Assembly: GCA_903917505.1 (NCBI GenBank)
Contig: CAIXAY010000078.1
Location: 1 to 7,438, forward strand
DNA from: an uncultured beta proteobacterium
GTDB taxonomy: Bacteria > Pseudomonadota > Gammaproteobacteria > Burkholderiales > Rhodocyclaceae
Direction: 5' to 3'
DNA length: 7,438 nucleotides
The notes under the pieces are model-generated. The model ran no database searches. It saw only the letters and a program-made list of their open reading frames with translations, and was not told where the DNA came from. Shown here piece by piece: positions 6,398-7,438 of this stretch. Position numbers and translations under genes: made by a program. The stretch's first letter is position 1. Every line of letters begins with the position of its first letter.

Positions 6398-7303
6398 ATG
6401 GAACAGAGCCCAGCGCAAGAGCAGTCGGTTGCGCGCACCTTTCACGGTGCGCTGCTTGTCATCTACCTGTTCAGCGTATTGGCCGTCGTGCCGATCATCT
6501 ACTTCCTGACCCGGGCCGAACTTTATGCGCAGGCCGACAAGGAGTTGAAGGTGCTCGTCGATGTGGTCAGTTTGGCGCGCGCCATCGTCAGGGACAAGAC
6601 CCGTCCCTATTCCCTCGCCAAGAACGAGTTTCTGCCGCTGGTCGTCTCTTCGACGGTGATGGCCAAGGAGCTGGTGTCGAATTTCCACGCCTTGCAGCCG
6701 AGTTACCTGATTCGCATGATCAGTGACAATCCGCTCAATCCTACGAACTTGCCGGAAGGTCTGGAATCAACCGTTCTCGAGGCGCTGCGCGCGGGCGGTG
6801 CCGACAAGGGCATGATCCAGACCGGAAGAATTCGCGGCCGCAGTTACCTGATTTCGGCCGTGCCGACCAAAGTCTCCGAAGAGTGCCTGCTGTGCCATGG
6901 CGACCCGAATCAGGCGCCGAAGGAAATCACCGCCAAGTATGGAACGTCCTCGGGCTTCGGCTGGAAACCCGACGCGATCATCGGCGCCAGCCTCGTCGGC
7001 GTGCCCGTGGCCGACATCAATGATGCCGTGCTCAAGCGCGCCGGGGTCGTCATCGGCATCATCACCGTGCTTTTCGCTTTCGTGCTGATCGTGCTCAACC
7101 GGGTCGTGCAGAACCAGATCATCCGGCCGATTTTGCAGATCACCGAGGCCGCCAAGACCATCAGCCTCGGCCGCAGCAACGAGCCGCTCATTTCGACGCG
7201 CAATGACGAAATCGGTGCGCTGACCCGTGCTTTCGAGCTCATGCGCCGCAGCATCAATATCGCCTCCGACCAGATCGCCAGGCTGGGCAAGGGGCACTAT
7301 TGA
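6398..7303 (+). CDS. DUF3365 (Tll0287-like) sensor with CxxCH haem motif and HAMP domain
   Basis: 301 residues. TM1 is at about 16-38 and TM2 at about 214-235, enclosing a periplasmic region of about 175 residues. That region resembles the DUF3365/Tll0287-like sensory fold (AKNEFLPLVVSS, NPLNPTNLP, GRSYLISAVPT) and carries CLLCH (163-167), the covalent c-type haem attachment motif. Residues about 236-290 are a HAMP linker (IIRPILQITEAAKTISLG ... NDEIGALTRAFELMR). HAMP domains normally pass a signal to a kinase, cyclase or chemotaxis domain, but this protein stops about 11 residues later. It may act through a separate partner or be cut short. GGAGGA six bases before the ATG at 6398 makes the start secure. 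A redox, NO/CO/O2 or oxidative-stress stimulus is plausible from the haem motif but is inference. Its downstream neighbour is convergent and only 18 bases away. Confidence 0.88.
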   Translation: MEQSPAQEQSVARTFHGALLVIYLFSVLAVVPIIYFLTRAELYAQADKELKVLVDVVSLARAIVRDKTRPYSLAKNEFLPLVVSSTVMAKELVSNFHALQPSYLIRMISDNPLNPTNLPEGLESTVLEALRAGGADKGMIQTGRIRGRSYLISAVPTKVSEECLLCHGDPNQAPKEITAKYGTSSGFGWKPDAIIGASLVGVPVADINDAVLKRAGVVIGIITVLFAFVLIVLNRVVQNQIIRPILQITEAAKTISLGRSNEPLISTRNDEIGALTRAFELMRRSINIASDQIARLGKGHY

Positions 7304-7321
7304 TCCGGCAGTAAGAAGTTT

Positions 7322-7438
7322 TCATGCCGCGTATTTGACGCGAGGATCCTGGAAGTAGGATTTCACGCGTTCTGGATTGGCTTCGATGAGGGCCATGTGG
7401 TTGGTTGCTGCGGTGTGCAACTTGGCCTTCGTTCTGAC
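7322..7438 (-). CDS. C-terminal 38 residues of an unidentified protein, possibly a transposase
   Basis: The minus strand is open from the right edge to a TGA at 7324-7322, giving a plausible basic C-terminus (including ALIEANPERVKSYFQDPRVK). The ending with aromatic, Arg/Lys and Ala residues reminds me of insertion-sequence transposase tails, but I cannot name a family. Only 26 of 38 codons end in G or C, with AGA, CCA, CCT and GCA present, clearly less biased than the neighbours; that fits acquired DNA but the sample is small. The 18 bases between this stop and the sensor gene's stop show no clear inverted repeat, and the other end is outside the window. Confidence 0.5.
   Translation of the reverse strand, partial: VRTKAKLHTAATNHMALIEANPERVKSYFQDPRVKYAA

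Noticed and set aside
5464..6438. Minus-strand open frame of 324 codons
   Set aside because: Antisense to the UbiH-type gene, with no motif and an improbable composition.
6295..6726. Plus-strand frame of 143 codons overlapping the sensor start
   Set aside because: It starts at GTG without a ribosome binding site and overlaps the sensor gene in another frame; the sensor has TM, CxxCH and HAMP signals.
1..7438. tRNA, rRNA, CRISPR array, phage or defence cassette
   Set aside because: No tRNA-like or rRNA sequence, no regularly spaced repeats and no defence or phage protein motifs were seen on either strand.

Overview
The window looks like the chromosome of a GC-rich betaproteobacterium, perhaps of the Rhodocyclales/Nitrosomonadales kind. 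The grounds are very high GC at third codon positions, the protein flavours (UvrD, UbiH-family hydroxylase, FecR-SPOR protein, DUF3365-HAMP sensor) and a REP-like repeat of the style common in these genomes. The placement is a judgement from the sequence, not a database result.

Layout, left to right. Positions 1-735 (minus) hold the first 245 codons of the DNA helicase UvrD, running off the left edge. A 166-bp gap with a paired-hairpin REP-like element (816-893) separates it from a secreted FecR-domain/SPOR-domain protein (902-1798, minus). A divergent promoter region (1799-2012) follows, with an extended -10 for the FecR-SPOR gene and a good sigma70 promoter for fba. The fba gene (2013-3098, plus) encodes an E. 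coli-type class II fructose-bisphosphate aldolase. A perfect 30-bp palindromic terminator (3112-3141) sits between fba and the convergent mgsA (3172-3735, minus; methylglyoxal synthase). mgsA lies 22 bp behind a TPR protein gene (3758-4402, minus), in a probable two-gene operon. A small cysteine-containing orphan (4569-4934, minus) lies divergent to a UbiH/UbiF/COQ6-type FAD hydroxylase (5017-6201, plus). After a 196-bp gap with a possible sigma54 site comes a two-TM protein with a CxxCH haem motif and a HAMP domain but no output domain (6398-7303, plus). The right edge holds the last 38 codons of a convergent gene of different codon character (7322-7438, minus).

How the genes fit together. 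Most of the window is housekeeping: DNA repair, glycolysis, ubiquinone synthesis. The clearest metabolic link is fba facing mgsA. The aldolase makes and uses dihydroxyacetone phosphate (DHAP), and MgsA drains DHAP to methylglyoxal. I found no rRNA, tRNA, CRISPR array, phage or toxin-antitoxin cassette, and no convincing undescribed multi-gene system. The best leads are the haem-type sensor that ends at its HAMP domain beside a foreign-looking gene, the FecR-SPOR fusion, the TPR-mgsA pairing with an acidic tail on MgsA, and the repeat whose two hairpins differ by compensated changes.
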